DNA of 64,000 nucleotides. Source: Herbaspirillum rhizosphaerae. GTDB taxonomy: Bacteria > Pseudomonadota > Gammaproteobacteria > Burkholderiales > Burkholderiaceae_D. A program made the translations under genes and the position numbers. Shown here one piece after another: positions 1 through 11,047 of this stretch. The notes under the pieces are model-generated. The model ran no database searches and had not been told where the DNA came from. It was given only the letters and a program-made list of their open reading frames with translations. Numbering within the stretch: the stretch's first letter is position 1; each line of letters opens with the position of its first letter. The DNA lies in NCBI RefSeq assembly GCF_001189965.1, contig NZ_LFLU01000014.1, forward strand, positions 62,001-126,000, given 5' to 3'.

Positions 1-1418
1 GTGGCCGGCCAGATGATGCCCTTATCGTCGAAGTTCTGTTCGATGGCGGCGCCCAGGATGCGGGTGATGCCGATGCCGTAGCAGCCCATTTGCAGCGGCT
101 GCGGCTTGCCGGCTTCGTCGAGGTAGGTCGCCTTCATCGACTCGGAATACGCAGTGCCGAGCTGGAACACGTGGCCGACTTCGATGCCGCGCTGGATCGC
201 CAGCACGCCCTTGCCGTCCGGCGAGGCATCGCCTTCGACGACGTTGCGAAGGTCGGCGACGACAGGCTCGGGCAGATCGCGGCCCCAGTTGGCGCCGGTG
301 TAGTGGAAATCCGCTTCATTGGCGCCGCAGACGAAGTCGCTCATGCTGGCGACGGTGCGGTCGGCCACGACCTTGACCGGCTTCCTGGTGCCGATCGGGC
401 CGAGGTAACCCGGCGGCGTGCCGAACCATTCAACGATTTCGGCCTCGTTGGCGAAACGATAATTGGCAAGACCTGGAATCTTGCCGGCTTTGACTTCATT
501 CAACTCGTGATCGCCGCGCAGCAACAGCAGCCAGACTTCCTTGTCTTCCGGCTTGTCTTTCTCAACGGTCAGCACGATGGACTTGATGGTGCGCTCCAGC
601 GGCAGCTTCAGCAACTCGGCCACGGCTTCGCACTTGGCCTTGCCCGGCGTCGCGGTCTTGCTCAGCGCTTCGGCGGCAGCGCCGCGGGTGGCGTTGACGG
701 CCACGGCTTCGGCGGCTTCCATGTTGGCGGCGTAGTCGGAAGTCGGGCAGTACACCAGCGCGTCTTCGCCGGTGGCGGCGATGACGTGGAATTCGTGTGA
801 GCCGGAACCGCCGATGGCGCCGTTGTCGGCGGCCACGGCGCGGAACTGCAGGCCGAAGCGGGTGAAGACGCGGACGTAGGCGTCATACATGATCTGGTAG
901 GACTTCTTCAGGCCGTCGACATCGCGGTCGAAGGAATAAGCGTCCTTCATGGTGAATTCGCGACCGCGCATCAGGCCGAAACGCGGACGGCGCTCGTCGC
1001 GGAATTTGGTCTGGATATGATAGAAGTTGACCGGCAACTGCTTGTAGCTGCGCAATTCGGTGCGTGCCACGTCGGTGACCACTTCTTCCGAGGTCGGCTG
1101 GATCGCGAAATCGCGGCCATGGCGATCCTTCACGCGCATCAGCTCAGGCCCCATCTTGTCCCAGCGGCCGGTTTCCTGCCACAGCTCGGCCGGCTGGACC
1201 ACCGGCATCAACAGCTCGACGGCGCCGGAACGGTTCATTTCTTCGCGCACGATCGCTTCCACCTTGCGGATCACGCGCAGGCCCATCGGCATGTAGGTAT
1301 AGATGCCGGAGCCGAGCCGCTTGATCATACCGGCCCGCATCATCAGCTTGTGGCTGACGATTTCGGCGTCGGAAGGAGCTTCTTTCAAGGTGGAAATAAA
1401 AAATCGGGAGGCGCGCAT
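1..1418 (-). CDS. proS: Prolyl-tRNA synthetase, C-terminal part cut off by the window edge
   Basis: Cytoplasmic class II aminoacyl-tRNA synthetase that charges tRNA-Pro. The minus-strand reading frame starts at ATG 1418 ([15 protein letters not shown]) and stays open to the window edge, giving about 472 residues of a family usually near 570-580. It shows the bacterial-type ProS opening, the class II stretch around [17 protein letters not shown], the editing (INS) insertion characteristic of long bacterial ProS in the middle, and the GCYGIGITR motif near the window edge. The start gives the same N-terminus as E. coli ProS. It is divergent from rppH. Identity is secure; only the C-terminal anticodon-binding end is missing. 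Confidence 0.95.
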   Translation of the reverse strand, partial: MRASRFFISTLKEAPSDAEIVSHKLMMRAGMIKRLGSGIYTYMPMGLRVIRKVEAIVREEMNRSGAVELLMPVVQPAELWQETGRWDKMGPELMRVKDRHGRDFAIQPTSEEVVTDVARTELRSYKQLPVNFYHIQTKFRDERRPRFGLMRGREFTMKDAYSFDRDVDGLKKSYQIMYDAYVRVFTRFGLQFRAVAADNGAIGGSGSHEFHVIAATGEDALVYCPTSDYAANMEAAEAVAVNATRGAAAEALSKTATPGKAKCEAVAELLKLPLERTIKSIVLTVEKDKPEDKEVWLLLLRGDHELNEVKAGKIPGLANYRFANEAEIVEWFGTPPGYLGPIGTRKPVKVVADRTVASMSDFVCGANEADFHYTGANWGRDLPEPVVADLRNVVEGDASPDGKGVLAIQRGIEVGHVFQLGTAYSESMKATYLDEAGKPQPLQMGCYGIGITRILGAAIEQNFDDKGIIWPA

Positions 1419-1520
1419 GACGATGAGTTCTTTTTAAAAGAGGAAGGTTATAATCAACGTAATTTTAAAGGATTAGCTGGCTGATGCGCCCACTCTTTGC
1501 ACAATTGATCGCTGTTTCAC

Positions 1521-1541
1521 GCACATCTCATGCAGATGTGC
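1521..1541. other. Short perfect hairpin in the proS-rppH gap
   Basis: An 8-bp perfect stem (GCACATCT / AGATGTGC) closes a 5-base loop, 127 bases upstream of rppH. A second, imperfect pairing of CACCTGATGCATC with GATGCAGGTG follows at about 1545-1582. They could be leader structures of rppH or chance. No T-run follows, so this is not a convincing terminator. Confidence 0.3.
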
Positions 1542-1667
1542 GGGCACCTGATGCATCCGATGCCGCACCCGATGCAGGTGAGCACCGCCAATGATTTAGC
1601 CGTTGGCGGCGTAGACCGGATTGGGCAAGAGAGGAAGCCCTGCCGCAGAAAGTTTTGAGGTACCAAT

Positions 1668-2267
1668 ATGCTGGATCGAGAAGGCTTCCGCCCGAACGTC
1701 GGCATCATCCTGCTTAACGCCCAGAATGAGGTATGGTGGGGCAAGCGGGTTAAGGAACATTCGTGGCAATTTCCGCAAGGCGGAATCAAACATGGCGAAA
1801 CTCCGGAACAAGCGATGTTTCGCGAGCTGGAAGAAGAAATCGGCCTGAAAGCGGAACACGTCAAGATCATCGGTCGCACCCGCGACTGGCTGCGCTATGA
1901 GGTTCCGGATCATTTCATCAAGCGTGAAATCCGCGGCCATTATCGCGGGCAAAAACAAATCTGGTTCCTGCTGCGCATGGTCGGACGCGATTGCGACGTC
2001 AACCTGCGCCTGACGTCGCACCCCGAGTTCGACGCCTGGCGCTGGCACGACTATTGGGTGCCGCTGGACGTGGTCATCGAGTTCAAGCGCGACGTGTATC
2101 AGCAGGCGCTCAAGGAATTGTCGCGCTTCCTGGCCCGCCCGCAGACCACGCATCGCCGCCCCGACGGCCAGGGCCAGTCCAAGAATGGACAGCCGTCATC
2201 CGATCATCCAGGCAATGCTCAGCAGGCAGATCCTTGCGAGTCTGCCACTCCGCCCACCACTAAGTGA
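1668..2267 (+). CDS. rppH: RNA pyrophosphohydrolase (Nudix)
   Basis: Removes pyrophosphate from the 5' end of mRNAs and so starts RNase E-dependent decay. The 199-residue protein opens with [17 protein letters not shown], as RppH/NudH proteins do. A full Nudix box runs from about residue 38 to 60 with the metal-binding REXXEEXG core at 52-59 (RELEEEIG). The typical WWGKR and HSWQFPQGG stretches are present. The last 35 or so residues are rich in Gly, Ser and Pro and probably disordered, making it slightly longer than E. coli RppH (176). Its stop overlaps the GTG start of the next gene, so the two are probably co-transcribed. Confidence 0.95.
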   Translation: MLDREGFRPNVGIILLNAQNEVWWGKRVKEHSWQFPQGGIKHGETPEQAMFRELEEEIGLKAEHVKIIGRTRDWLRYEVPDHFIKREIRGHYRGQKQIWFLLRMVGRDCDVNLRLTSHPEFDAWRWHDYWVPLDVVIEFKRDVYQQALKELSRFLARPQTTHRRPDGQGQSKNGQPSSDHPGNAQQADPCESATPPTTK

Positions 2268-2845
2268 ACTTCATGCCCCAACGCTTCTGGAATACCTTTG
2301 CTTCACGCCGGCTTGCCCGCGCTCTGACTGCCGGTCTGCTGCTGTGCTCGGCTTCGCTCAGCTTCGCTCAGCAGCTCGGCACCTTCGACGAAGAATTCGA
2401 CGATGAAGAAAAGCCATGGCAGGAAATTGCCGTGCAGCTGCCGCCGAATCCTTTGCAAGAAAATCTGGCCGAGTTCTATGTCGGCCCGACCACGTTGTCG
2501 AAATCGTATGTCGACCTCAAATCGCTGACCGTCGGTAGCGACAATGTCGTGCGCTACACCATGGTGACAAGGACTGACGGCGGCGCAACCAACATCGTCT
2601 ATGCCGGTATCCGCTGCGAAACCTATGAGGTGAAGTGGTACGCCTTCGGTCACGCCGACGGCAAGTGGTCGCGTTCGCGCCAGGACAAATGGACCCGGAT
2701 CAAGGACGCCGGCGCCAATCGCCAGGATGCAGCACTGTACAAGAGCTATCTCTGTGAAAGCGGTATGCTGGCCGGCAATCAGAAGACCATCTATGAACGC
2801 CTGCGCACTAATCGCATGCTGGATCCGGCACGCGACAGCCGCTAA
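2264..2845 (+). CDS. CNP1-like family exported protein of unknown function
   Basis: A 193-residue protein matching the CNP1-like family, which is common in Burkholderiales and has no established function. The N-terminus is basic and then hydrophobic (about residues 18-35, ending SLSFAQ), a probable cleaved signal peptide, so a periplasmic location is likely. The mature part starts with an acidic run ([12 protein letters not shown]). The start is a GTG overlapping the rppH stop; an ATG three codons downstream (2273) is equally possible. It converges on proB, with a shared terminator between them. Confidence 0.75.
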   Translation: MNFMPQRFWNTFASRRLARALTAGLLLCSASLSFAQQLGTFDEEFDDEEKPWQEIAVQLPPNPLQENLAEFYVGPTTLSKSYVDLKSLTVGSDNVVRYTMVTRTDGGATNIVYAGIRCETYEVKWYAFGHADGKWSRSRQDKWTRIKDAGANRQDAALYKSYLCESGMLAGNQKTIYERLRTNRMLDPARDSR

Positions 2846-2861
2846 AACACGAAGACCATGC

Positions 2862-2894
2862 AAAACGGGCGCAGCTGAACACTGCGCCCGTTTT
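2862..2894. terminator. Bidirectional intrinsic terminator between the CNP1-like gene and proB
   Basis: A perfect 13-bp stem (AAAACGGGCGCAG with CTGCGCCCGTTTT) closes a 7-base loop. The stem carries A-runs on one side and T-runs on the other, as expected of a terminator serving both convergent genes. Confidence 0.85.
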
Positions 2895-2920
2895 GTTTTC
2901 GGCTCCGGATTCTTACAGAA

Positions 2921-4039
2921 TCAGAGCAGCACCAGATTGTCGCGATGGATCAGCTCTGGCTCTTCCACAAACCCCAAAATGGAAAGAATCTCGGAAGATG
3001 GATGGCGCACGATGCGTCGCGCATCCGAGCTGGCGTAGTTGCTGATACCGCGCGCAATCGCCTTGCCGGCAGCATCCACGCAAGTGATGACGTCGCCGCG
3101 GCCGAATTCGCCGCCGACTTCGGTCACGCCGATCGGCAACAGGGACTTGCCTTCCGCCGTCAATTTTTGCACGGCGCCGTTGTCCAGCACCACGCGGCCT
3201 GCGGTCTGCAAATGATCCGCCATCCATTGCTTGCGCGCGGTCAGTTGCGCGGTCTGTGCGGTGAGCTGGGTACCGATGGCTTCGCCGGCGGCCAGACGGC
3301 TCAGTACACGGTCTTCACGCCCCCAGGCGATCACGGTGTGCGCGCCGGATGTCGCGGCGCGTTTGGCCGCCAGAATCTTGGTCAGCATGCCGCCGCGGCC
3401 GATGCCGGTGCCGGCGCCGCCGGCCATGGCTTCCAGCGACAAATCGCCGGCCTTGGCTTCATGGACGAATTGCGCATCCGGGTCGCGACGCGGATCGGCC
3501 GTGTAGAGGCCGCGCTGGTCGGTCAGGATGATCAGCGCATCGGCTTCGATCAGGTTGGCGACGAGCGCACCGAGCGTGTCGTTGTCGCCGAATTTGATTT
3601 CATCGGTGACGACCGTATCGTTTTCATTGATGATGGGGACGACGCCGAATTGCAGCAGCGTAAACAGCGTCGAGCGCGCATTCAGATAACGCTCGCGGTC
3701 GGCGAGGTCGGCATGCGTGAGCAACACTTGCGCTGTGCCGAGCTGATGCGCGCGGAAACTGGTTTCGTAGATTTGCGCCAGGCCCATCTGGCCGACGGCG
3801 GCGCAGGCCTGCAATTCGTGCACGCCGGTCGGGCGGCGCTCGAAGCCGAGGCGCTGCATGCCTTCGGCGATGGCGCCGGAGCTGACCAGCACCACTTCCT
3901 TGCCCAGCGTGCGCAAGTGCGCAATTTGCTCAGCCCATTTGGCGATGGCGGCGGCATCCAGGCCTTTGCCATCATTTGTCACGAGCGATGAACCAACTTT
4001 GATGATCAGCCGCTTGGCTTGTTGTATCACGGAATGCAT
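2921..4039 (-). CDS. proB: Glutamate 5-kinase
   Basis: First step of proline synthesis: ATP-dependent phosphorylation of glutamate to glutamyl-5-phosphate in the cytosol. The 372-residue protein has the amino-acid-kinase fold ([11 protein letters not shown] near the start, [17 protein letters not shown] around residue 145-165, [12 protein letters not shown] near 210) followed by a C-terminal PUA domain (about 280-360). This is the usual two-domain bacterial length. It lies downstream of obgE on the same strand with a 110-bp gap. No proA is next to it. Confidence 0.96.
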   Translation of the reverse strand: MHSVIQQAKRLIIKVGSSLVTNDGKGLDAAAIAKWAEQIAHLRTLGKEVVLVSSGAIAEGMQRLGFERRPTGVHELQACAAVGQMGLAQIYETSFRAHQLGTAQVLLTHADLADRERYLNARSTLFTLLQFGVVPIINENDTVVTDEIKFGDNDTLGALVANLIEADALIILTDQRGLYTADPRRDPDAQFVHEAKAGDLSLEAMAGGAGTGIGRGGMLTKILAAKRAATSGAHTVIAWGREDRVLSRLAAGEAIGTQLTAQTAQLTARKQWMADHLQTAGRVVLDNGAVQKLTAEGKSLLPIGVTEVGGEFGRGDVITCVDAAGKAIARGISNYASSDARRIVRHPSSEILSILGFVEEPELIHRDNLVLL

Positions 4040-4149
4040 GTCGTCAGAGGAAGATGAACCGGGCCGGAAAATTCAAATGTCCGCCGCACCGATGGTGTCG
4101 ACGGACATGTATCGAGAACAAGATAGTAAACGATTTACTGCCGGATAGA

Positions 4150-5669
<1,520 letters not shown>

Positions 5670-5939
5670 TTAAGCTGCTGCAGCTGCAGCAACAACAGTA
5701 ACGTACTGACGCTTCGCAACGCCCTTGATCACGAACTGGACTTTACCTTCTGTCAATGCAAACAGAGTGTGGTCCTTGCCCATGCCGACGTTTTCACCAG
5801 GATGAACCTTGGTGCCGCGTTGACGAATGATGATGCCGCCAGCGTTGATCGCTTGACCGCCATAGACCTTGACGCCGAGTCGTTTCGACTCTGAATCACG
5901 GCCGTTGCGCGTAGTGCCGCCGCCTTTTTTATGTGCCAT
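5670..5939 (-). CDS. rpmA: 50S ribosomal protein L27
   Basis: Large-subunit protein near the peptidyl transferase centre. The 89 residues start [19 protein letters not shown], the standard L27 N-terminus without the cleavable extension seen in Firmicutes, and contain the [18 protein letters not shown] core. The Ala-rich C-terminus is normal for this lineage. It follows rplU by 35 bp, with which it forms an operon. Confidence 0.98.
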   Translation of the reverse strand: MAHKKGGGTTRNGRDSESKRLGVKVYGGQAINAGGIIIRQRGTKVHPGENVGMGKDHTLFALTEGKVQFVIKGVAKRQYVTVVAAAAAA

Positions 5940-5974
5940 TTAATGACTCCTTGTATCTAGTTTGACCTGCGCTA

Positions 5975-6286
5975 TTAAGCGTTGATCGAGACGATTTGCA
6001 GTTCGGTGTAGTTCTGGCGATGGCCTTGACGCTTCTGATAATGCTTACGACGACGCATTTTGAAGATCTTGACCTTGTCGTGGCGACCCTGCGCTATGAC
6101 AGTAACCAGCACCGTTGCACCCTCGACCAAAGGCGCACCGAATTTAACGGTATCGCCTGCGCCCACTGCGAGCACTTGATCCAAAGTGATTTGGGAGCCA
6201 ATGTCTGCCGGTATCTGTTCTACTTTAAGTTTTTCACCAGCAGCAACTTTGTATTGTTTGCCGCCGGTTTTTATGACCGCGTACAT
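5975..6286 (-). CDS. rplU: 50S ribosomal protein L21
   Basis: Large-subunit protein binding 23S rRNA. The start chosen is ATG 6286 ([14 protein letters not shown]), the canonical L21 N-terminus; a start four codons upstream is possible in frame but not conserved. The result is 103 residues, including the [17 protein letters not shown] region that contacts RNA. First gene of the rplU-rpmA operon, divergent from ispB. Confidence 0.98.
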   Translation of the reverse strand: MYAVIKTGGKQYKVAAGEKLKVEQIPADIGSQITLDQVLAVGAGDTVKFGAPLVEGATVLVTVIAQGRHDKVKIFKMRRRKHYQKRQGHRQNYTELQIVSINA

Positions 6287-6376
6287 GTGAAACCTCATCG
6301 AATGAATGAAAAAATTTTCTTTTTCTCCCCGGCGACGGCCCTATGAAAAGCGGCTTTCGAATCGGGAAAACCTCCA

Positions 6377-6405
6377 ATTATACATAGACTTAGCCCGCAC
6401 GTCAA
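6377..6405 (-). promoter_or_regulatory. Sigma-70 promoter of rplU-rpmA
   Basis: On the minus strand TTGACG (6400-6405) and TATAAT (6377-6382) are separated by exactly 17 bases, a near-consensus housekeeping promoter. Transcription should begin near 6370, giving a leader of about 85 bases before rplU. Confidence 0.85.
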
Positions 6406-6519
6406 AAGGTCTTGACATTCCCGCGCAACACCGGAAGAAAATAGCAATACGGCAATTTCGCGCGCCGAAACCGCAAACCAATACATACGCCGGCGCACTT
6501 ACCTTCACGCTTGTCATCG

Positions 6520-6525
6520 TATAAT
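6520..6525 (+). promoter_or_regulatory. Probable -10 element for ispB
   Basis: A perfect TATAAT 33 bases upstream of the ispB start, with only a weak -35 around 6497. It would place the transcript start near 6532. Confidence 0.5.
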
Positions 6526-6557
6526 CACGACAATCTTGATTTTTCACAGGTTCAGCC

Positions 6558-7547
6558 TTGTCCGCCGCTCTCCAATCCGCTACGCCAAATTCCTTCATTG
6601 ACCCGATAGCTGCCGACATGGGCGCGGTCAATACCGTTATTCGCCAGCAACTTTATTCCGAAGTCCCGCTGGTGAACCAGGTTGCCGAATACATCATCAG
6701 CGCCGGCGGCAAGCGCATCCGGCCAGTGCTGGTGTTGCTCATCGCCAATGCTTACTCTTATCAGGGCAATGCGCACCACGCGCTGGCGGCGGTGATCGAA
6801 TTCATCCACACCGCGACGCTGCTGCACGACGACGTGGTGGATGAATCGTCGTTGCGCCGCGGCAAGCAAACCGCCAACGCGCTGTTCGGCAACGCCGCTT
6901 CGGTGCTGGTGGGCGACTTCCTGTACTCGCGCGCCTTTCAGATGATGGTTACGGTCGGCAACGCCCGCGTGATGCAAATCGTAGCCGACGCCACCAACGT
7001 GATCGCCGAGGGCGAAGTGCTGCAGTTGCTCAACATGCACAACCCGGACGTGAACGAAGCCGATTACCTGCGCGTGATCCGCTCCAAGACCGCCAAGCTG
7101 TTCGAAGCCGCGGCGCAACTGGGCGCGCTGATCGCCGGCGCCGACGAAGCCGGCATCGAAGCGGCCGGCGAATATGGCCGCTCGCTGGGCACCGCGTTCC
7201 AGTTGATCGACGACGTGCTGGACTATTCCGGCAACGCTGCCGAAATCGGCAAGAACGTCGGCGACGACTTGCGCGAAGGCAAACCGACCCTGCCGCTGAT
7301 CTATCTGATGGAGAACGGCACGCCGGAACAACGCGAGCTGGTGCGCAGCTGTATCGAGAATGGCGACGAGCAGCATTTCGATCAGATTCTTGCCGCCATT
7401 ACCAACTCGGGCGCACTGGATTACACGCGCCAGGAAGCGCAAAAAGCAAGCCGCCGCGCAAGCGATGCAATTGCCTCGCTGCCGGATAGCAAGTACAAAG
7501 ATTCTTTGCTAGAATTATCCGCTTTCGCGGTGGACCGTAATCATTAA
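6558..7547 (+). CDS. ispB: Octaprenyl diphosphate synthase (long-chain polyprenyl synthase)
   Basis: Elongates farnesyl diphosphate with isopentenyl units to make the ubiquinone side chain. The 329 residues carry the first Asp-rich motif DDVVDE (around 93-98), the second DDVLD (around 217-221), and GGKRIRP near the N-terminus, all in the order of IspB. The start is uncertain: a TTG at 6558 gives an N-terminus as long as in relatives, while an in-frame ATG at 6618 would trim 20 residues. Divergent from rplU, a conserved arrangement. Confidence 0.94.
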   Translation: MSAALQSATPNSFIDPIAADMGAVNTVIRQQLYSEVPLVNQVAEYIISAGGKRIRPVLVLLIANAYSYQGNAHHALAAVIEFIHTATLLHDDVVDESSLRRGKQTANALFGNAASVLVGDFLYSRAFQMMVTVGNARVMQIVADATNVIAEGEVLQLLNMHNPDVNEADYLRVIRSKTAKLFEAAAQLGALIAGADEAGIEAAGEYGRSLGTAFQLIDDVLDYSGNAAEIGKNVGDDLREGKPTLPLIYLMENGTPEQRELVRSCIENGDEQHFDQILAAITNSGALDYTRQEAQKASRRASDAIASLPDSKYKDSLLELSAFAVDRNH

Positions 7548-7569
7548 TACAATTAACGATGCGGACAGT

Positions 7570-7646
7570 CGGGGTGTAGCTTAGCCCGGTAGAGCGCTAC
7601 GTTCGGGACGTAGAGGCCGGAGGTTCGAATCCTCTCACCCCGACCA
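7570..7646 (+). tRNA. tRNA-Pro, anticodon CGG
   Basis: A 77-base cloverleaf: acceptor CGGGGTG pairs with CACCCCG, the anticodon stem CTACG/CGTAG encloses the loop TTCGGGA giving anticodon CGG (Pro, codon CCG), the T-arm contains GGTTCGAATCC, and CCA is encoded. It lies 22 bases after ispB and may share its transcript. Confidence 0.97.
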
Positions 7647-7670
7647 AAAATTCCGTCGTGATATGGAACA

Positions 7671-7697
7671 ACAAAGCCCCTGCTAACGGGGCTTTGT
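7671..7697 (+). terminator. Hairpin terminator after tRNA-Pro
   Basis: ACAAAGCCCC pairs with GGGGCTTTGT over a 7-base loop. The stem ends in a T-rich stretch, and it sits 24 bases after the tRNA. Confidence 0.75.
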
Positions 7698-7842
7698 CAT
7701 TTCCGCCCTTTTTCGCCTGAAAAGCAGCGGCGACGCCTCCACCCGCCACCGCCCCTCCGGCCCTCATCCACCGCCGGCCTTCCAGGCAAGGCGTGCTAGG
7801 ATTCATGATCCGGCAGCATTAATCGGCGCTTCAGGGGAAAAC

Positions 7843-8742
7843 GTGACCGACGTCCAGACCTACAAGCTGTACTCCCGCGTAGCGCGACTGGGCAGCTTTT
7901 CCGCCGCCGCGCGCGAATGCGGCCTGGCGCAGTCGCAAGTGTCGCGCATGATCGCCGAGCTCGAAGCCAGCCTCGGCACGCGTCTGCTTGCCCGCACCAC
8001 ACGCGCCGTCACGCCCACGGAAGCGGGGACGGAATTCCTGTCCCGCATCGAATCCATTCTGGCCTCTATCGAAGACGCGGAAAACAGCATCCGCGAGGCC
8101 GGCGAACTGCGCGGAACGCTGCGCGTGGCCATGCCTTCCACGCTGGCCATACGCGTCATCCTGCCGCGCCTGGCGGCATTTACCGAACGCCACCCCAAAC
8201 TGCAGATCGAAGTCATGCTGGACGACAAGCGCCAGGACATGGTCCGGGAGGCGGTAGACGTCGGCATTCGCGTCGGCCCGCTGTCCGATTTGCCCGGCAC
8301 CGCCCGGCTCATCGGCACCATGCAACGCGTGATCGCCGCTTCGCCCGGCTACCTTGAACGTCACGGCACGCCGCGTCACCCGACCGACATCCTGCAGCAC
8401 CGCATTGTCGGCGGCCCCGCCGGCGCGCACGCCACTTCCTGGCAATTCGAACAGCACGGCAAGCGAGAATCCATCGACGTACAGCCGCACGTATCGGTGA
8501 ACGACACGGCCGGCGCACTGGCGGCGGCAATCGCCGGCCTGGGCATCATCTCCACCACGTCCTGGGCTTGCCGCATGGACGTCAGCAACGGCGCATTGAC
8601 GCCCTTGCTGTCCGACTGGCAAATGGTGGATTTGCCGGTGCACGCCTATTTCCCCCTGGGCCGGGCCACGCGCATGGCGGCGCGCAGTTTTGTCGAATTC
8701 ATTGAAACAGAATTTGCGCGGGACGAATTCCAACAGCGCTAA
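7843..8742 (+). CDS. LysR-type transcriptional regulator
   Basis: A 299-residue LysR-family regulator: winged helix-turn-helix at residues 1-60 (with AAARECGLAQSQVSRMI in the helix-turn-helix) and an effector-binding domain of the CrgA/DmlR-like type (about 88-290). The start is GTG 7843 after a purine-rich GGGGAAAA. The target cannot be told; the small carbonic anhydrase gene 126 bp downstream on the same strand is a candidate neighbour but not a proven target. A short palindrome ATGCTG-CAA-CAGCAT directly follows the gene. Confidence 0.9.
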   Translation: MTDVQTYKLYSRVARLGSFSAAARECGLAQSQVSRMIAELEASLGTRLLARTTRAVTPTEAGTEFLSRIESILASIEDAENSIREAGELRGTLRVAMPSTLAIRVILPRLAAFTERHPKLQIEVMLDDKRQDMVREAVDVGIRVGPLSDLPGTARLIGTMQRVIAASPGYLERHGTPRHPTDILQHRIVGGPAGAHATSWQFEQHGKRESIDVQPHVSVNDTAGALAAAIAGLGIISTTSWACRMDVSNGALTPLLSDWQMVDLPVHAYFPLGRATRMAARSFVEFIETEFARDEFQQR

Positions 8743-8868
8743 TGCTGCAACAGCATAAGTCTTAGACAAAATCACCGGCTACCGCGGCTTCCCGAGCCAG
8801 GCAATACTGAATTCAGTTTCACGATTCAACACATTCAGTCTGCCAACTTCAAGGAAAGCATATCCATC

Positions 8869-9417
8869 ATGGACTTTATTGAAACCCTCATCCAGCGCAA
8901 CGCCGAATTTGCGACGACCGCTTTTTCAGCAGGCATGAAAATCCTGCCCTCCCGCCGCACCTTGATACTGGGCTGCGTCGATCCTCGCGTCGATCCCATG
9001 GACGTGCTCCAGCTGCAAGCGGGAGAAGCCGCCGTCATCCGCAACGTGGGCGGACGCGTCAATCCCTCGCTGCTGGAAACCATGTCCCTGCTGCGCACGG
9101 TGTCGAAGGCGGGCGGCGAGCCGATCGGCAGCGGCTGGAATTTCGTCGTTCTGCACCACACCAAATGCGGCATCGCCGGTTGCTATCGCCATGCCCCGGC
9201 TTTGCTGGCGCAGCATATGGGCGTAACCGAAGGAAAAGCGCTGGATGCGCTGGCGATCACGGATCCCTACGCCTCCGTCGCCATGGACGTCGCCGCCCTG
9301 AAAGCCAACCCGGACTTTGCCGACGATCTCCAGATCACCGGCCTGGTCTACGACGTCGATACCGGCCTGATCGAGGTCGTGGCGCCCACGGCGCCGGCGC
9401 GGACACCTGCGGCCTGA
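8869..9417 (+). CDS. Beta-class carbonic anhydrase
   Basis: Reversible hydration of CO2 to bicarbonate in the cytosol. The 182-residue protein has the beta-class metal site: Cys36, Asp38 and Arg40 in CVDPR, and His97 with Cys100 in HHTKCG. It is shorter than classical beta enzymes (200-220) and resembles the compact carbonic-anhydrase-like group, some members of which act on other small substrates. It stands alone between a LysR gene and a CorC-like gene. Confidence 0.82.
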   Translation: MDFIETLIQRNAEFATTAFSAGMKILPSRRTLILGCVDPRVDPMDVLQLQAGEAAVIRNVGGRVNPSLLETMSLLRTVSKAGGEPIGSGWNFVVLHHTKCGIAGCYRHAPALLAQHMGVTEGKALDALAITDPYASVAMDVAALKANPDFADDLQITGLVYDVDTGLIEVVAPTAPARTPAA

Positions 9418-9607
9418 ATGCTTGCCCCGGATGAACGGCATTTTCGCGTCGCGCAAATGCCAAATCGTCCGCCGCCGCGGCTAGCTGGTTTCAGGCAGAA
9501 GTGCTAAACTCTGCCGCTCGCTGTTCGACGCCTGCGCAGACAGGCCGGAAGTCGGCATCTTTTGCCGGTGAAAGCGAAAATCATATCAACTACCTTACGG
9601 TGACCCT

Positions 9608-10909
9608 TTGGATACCGTGCCCATATGGGTGCAAATTCTTGCACTGGCACTTCTGATTCTTTGCTCGGCTTTCTTTTCCATGACCGAGACCGCCCTGATG
9701 GCTGCCAACCGGCATCGCCTCAGGCATTTAGCCAAGCACGGCAACAGGCGTGCGATCACCATTCTCTGGCTGCTTGAACGCACCGACAAACTGCTGTCGC
9801 TGATCCTGATCGCCAATACCCTGATCAATGCGCTGGCGACGGCGCTGGTCACGGCGCTGGCGATTGCCGCTTTCGGCAACCATGAAAAGGTCATCACCAT
9901 CGCCACCGCCTGCGTGGCCGGCCTGCTGATCATTTTTGCGGAAATCGTGCCGAAGATCATCGGCGCCACCTTTCCGGAACGCATCTCGCTGTTCACCAGC
10001 TACGTCCTCAAGCCGCTGATGGCGCTGGCCAAGCCCTTGCTGTGGGTGGTCAACATCATCGTGTCGTCGATTCTGCGCATCATGCACATCAAGGCCAGCG
10101 GCCGCTCCCACGACCAGCGCCTGTCGCCGGAGGAGTTGCGCTCCATCGTGCTGGAAGGCGGCAACTTCATCCCGCAAAAGCACAAGAGTATCCTGCTCAA
10201 CCTGTTCGATCTGGAAAAAATCTCGGTGGAAGACGTGATGACCCCGCGCGCCCAGGTCGAAGCGCTGAACCTGTCGGTCTCCATCGAAGAGATCCGCCAC
10301 CAGCTCGCCACCTGCTATCACAACAAGCTGCCGGTGTACGAAGGCGAAATCAACCAGATCGTCGGCATCCTGCACGTGCGCAAAGCCATCACGCTGTTCG
10401 GCCAGGACGAAGAGATTTCCAGCGAAGACATCCGTCCGCTGCTGAGCGCGCCCTACTTCATCCCCCAGGACACCGACGTCTTCACGCAATTGCAATACTT
10501 CCAGGAAAACCACGAGCGCCTGGGCATCATCGTCGACGAGTACGGCGAAGTGCAGGGCCTGGTGACACTGGAAGACATCATCGAAGAAATGATCGGAGAG
10601 TTCACCACCTCCGTTCCCGGCGCGGCGCGCGCCGACAGCTTCAGCTGGAACCAGGACGGCGAATGCCTGCTGGAAGGCGCCACCACCTTGCGCGACATCA
10701 ACAAACGCCTCGGCCTGAGCCTGCCGCTGGACGGCCCCAAGACGCTCAACGGCCTGCTGCTGGAATGGCTGCGCGACATCCCGGAAGCCAATGTCTCGGT
10801 CAAGATCGCCGGCTGCATCATTGAAATCATCCAGGTGCAGAACCAGGCCATCAAGGTGGTCAAACTGATCGTGCCGAAAGGCATGAAAACGGCGAAAGCC
10901 GAACAATAA
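9608..10909 (+). CDS. CNNM/CorC-type membrane protein with CBS domains (HlyC/CorC family)
   Basis: Inner-membrane protein of the DUF21-CBS-CorC_HlyC type, linked to magnesium or cobalt transport and stress tolerance. Of 433 residues, about 1-185 form the DUF21 membrane domain with hydrophobic segments, about 200-330 hold a CBS pair (MTPRAQVEAL, YGEVQGLVTLEDIIEEMIG), and the end is the CorC_HlyC domain. The start is a TTG at 9608; a GTG three codons later is an alternative. Which ion it handles cannot be told. Confidence 0.85.
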   Translation: MDTVPIWVQILALALLILCSAFFSMTETALMAANRHRLRHLAKHGNRRAITILWLLERTDKLLSLILIANTLINALATALVTALAIAAFGNHEKVITIATACVAGLLIIFAEIVPKIIGATFPERISLFTSYVLKPLMALAKPLLWVVNIIVSSILRIMHIKASGRSHDQRLSPEELRSIVLEGGNFIPQKHKSILLNLFDLEKISVEDVMTPRAQVEALNLSVSIEEIRHQLATCYHNKLPVYEGEINQIVGILHVRKAITLFGQDEEISSEDIRPLLSAPYFIPQDTDVFTQLQYFQENHERLGIIVDEYGEVQGLVTLEDIIEEMIGEFTTSVPGAARADSFSWNQDGECLLEGATTLRDINKRLGLSLPLDGPKTLNGLLLEWLRDIPEANVSVKIAGCIIEIIQVQNQAIKVVKLIVPKGMKTAKAEQ

Positions 10910-11047
10910 CGATATACAAGAACGTTGCCCGTCTGCATGATCAAGCGCTTCCACTTCTTTCGCAACTCGCTGAGAAGTCCGTTGAACTTCACACATTCAA
11001 GGAAGCGCTCCGACATGGGCGGGCCAGCCTGACGCCGACGCATCCCC

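Noticed and set aside
10937..11032. A 31-codon open frame just upstream of pilB
   Set aside because: Considered as a remnant of the missing PilB N1 domain, but its Arg/Phe/Ser-rich sequence shows no similarity to it.
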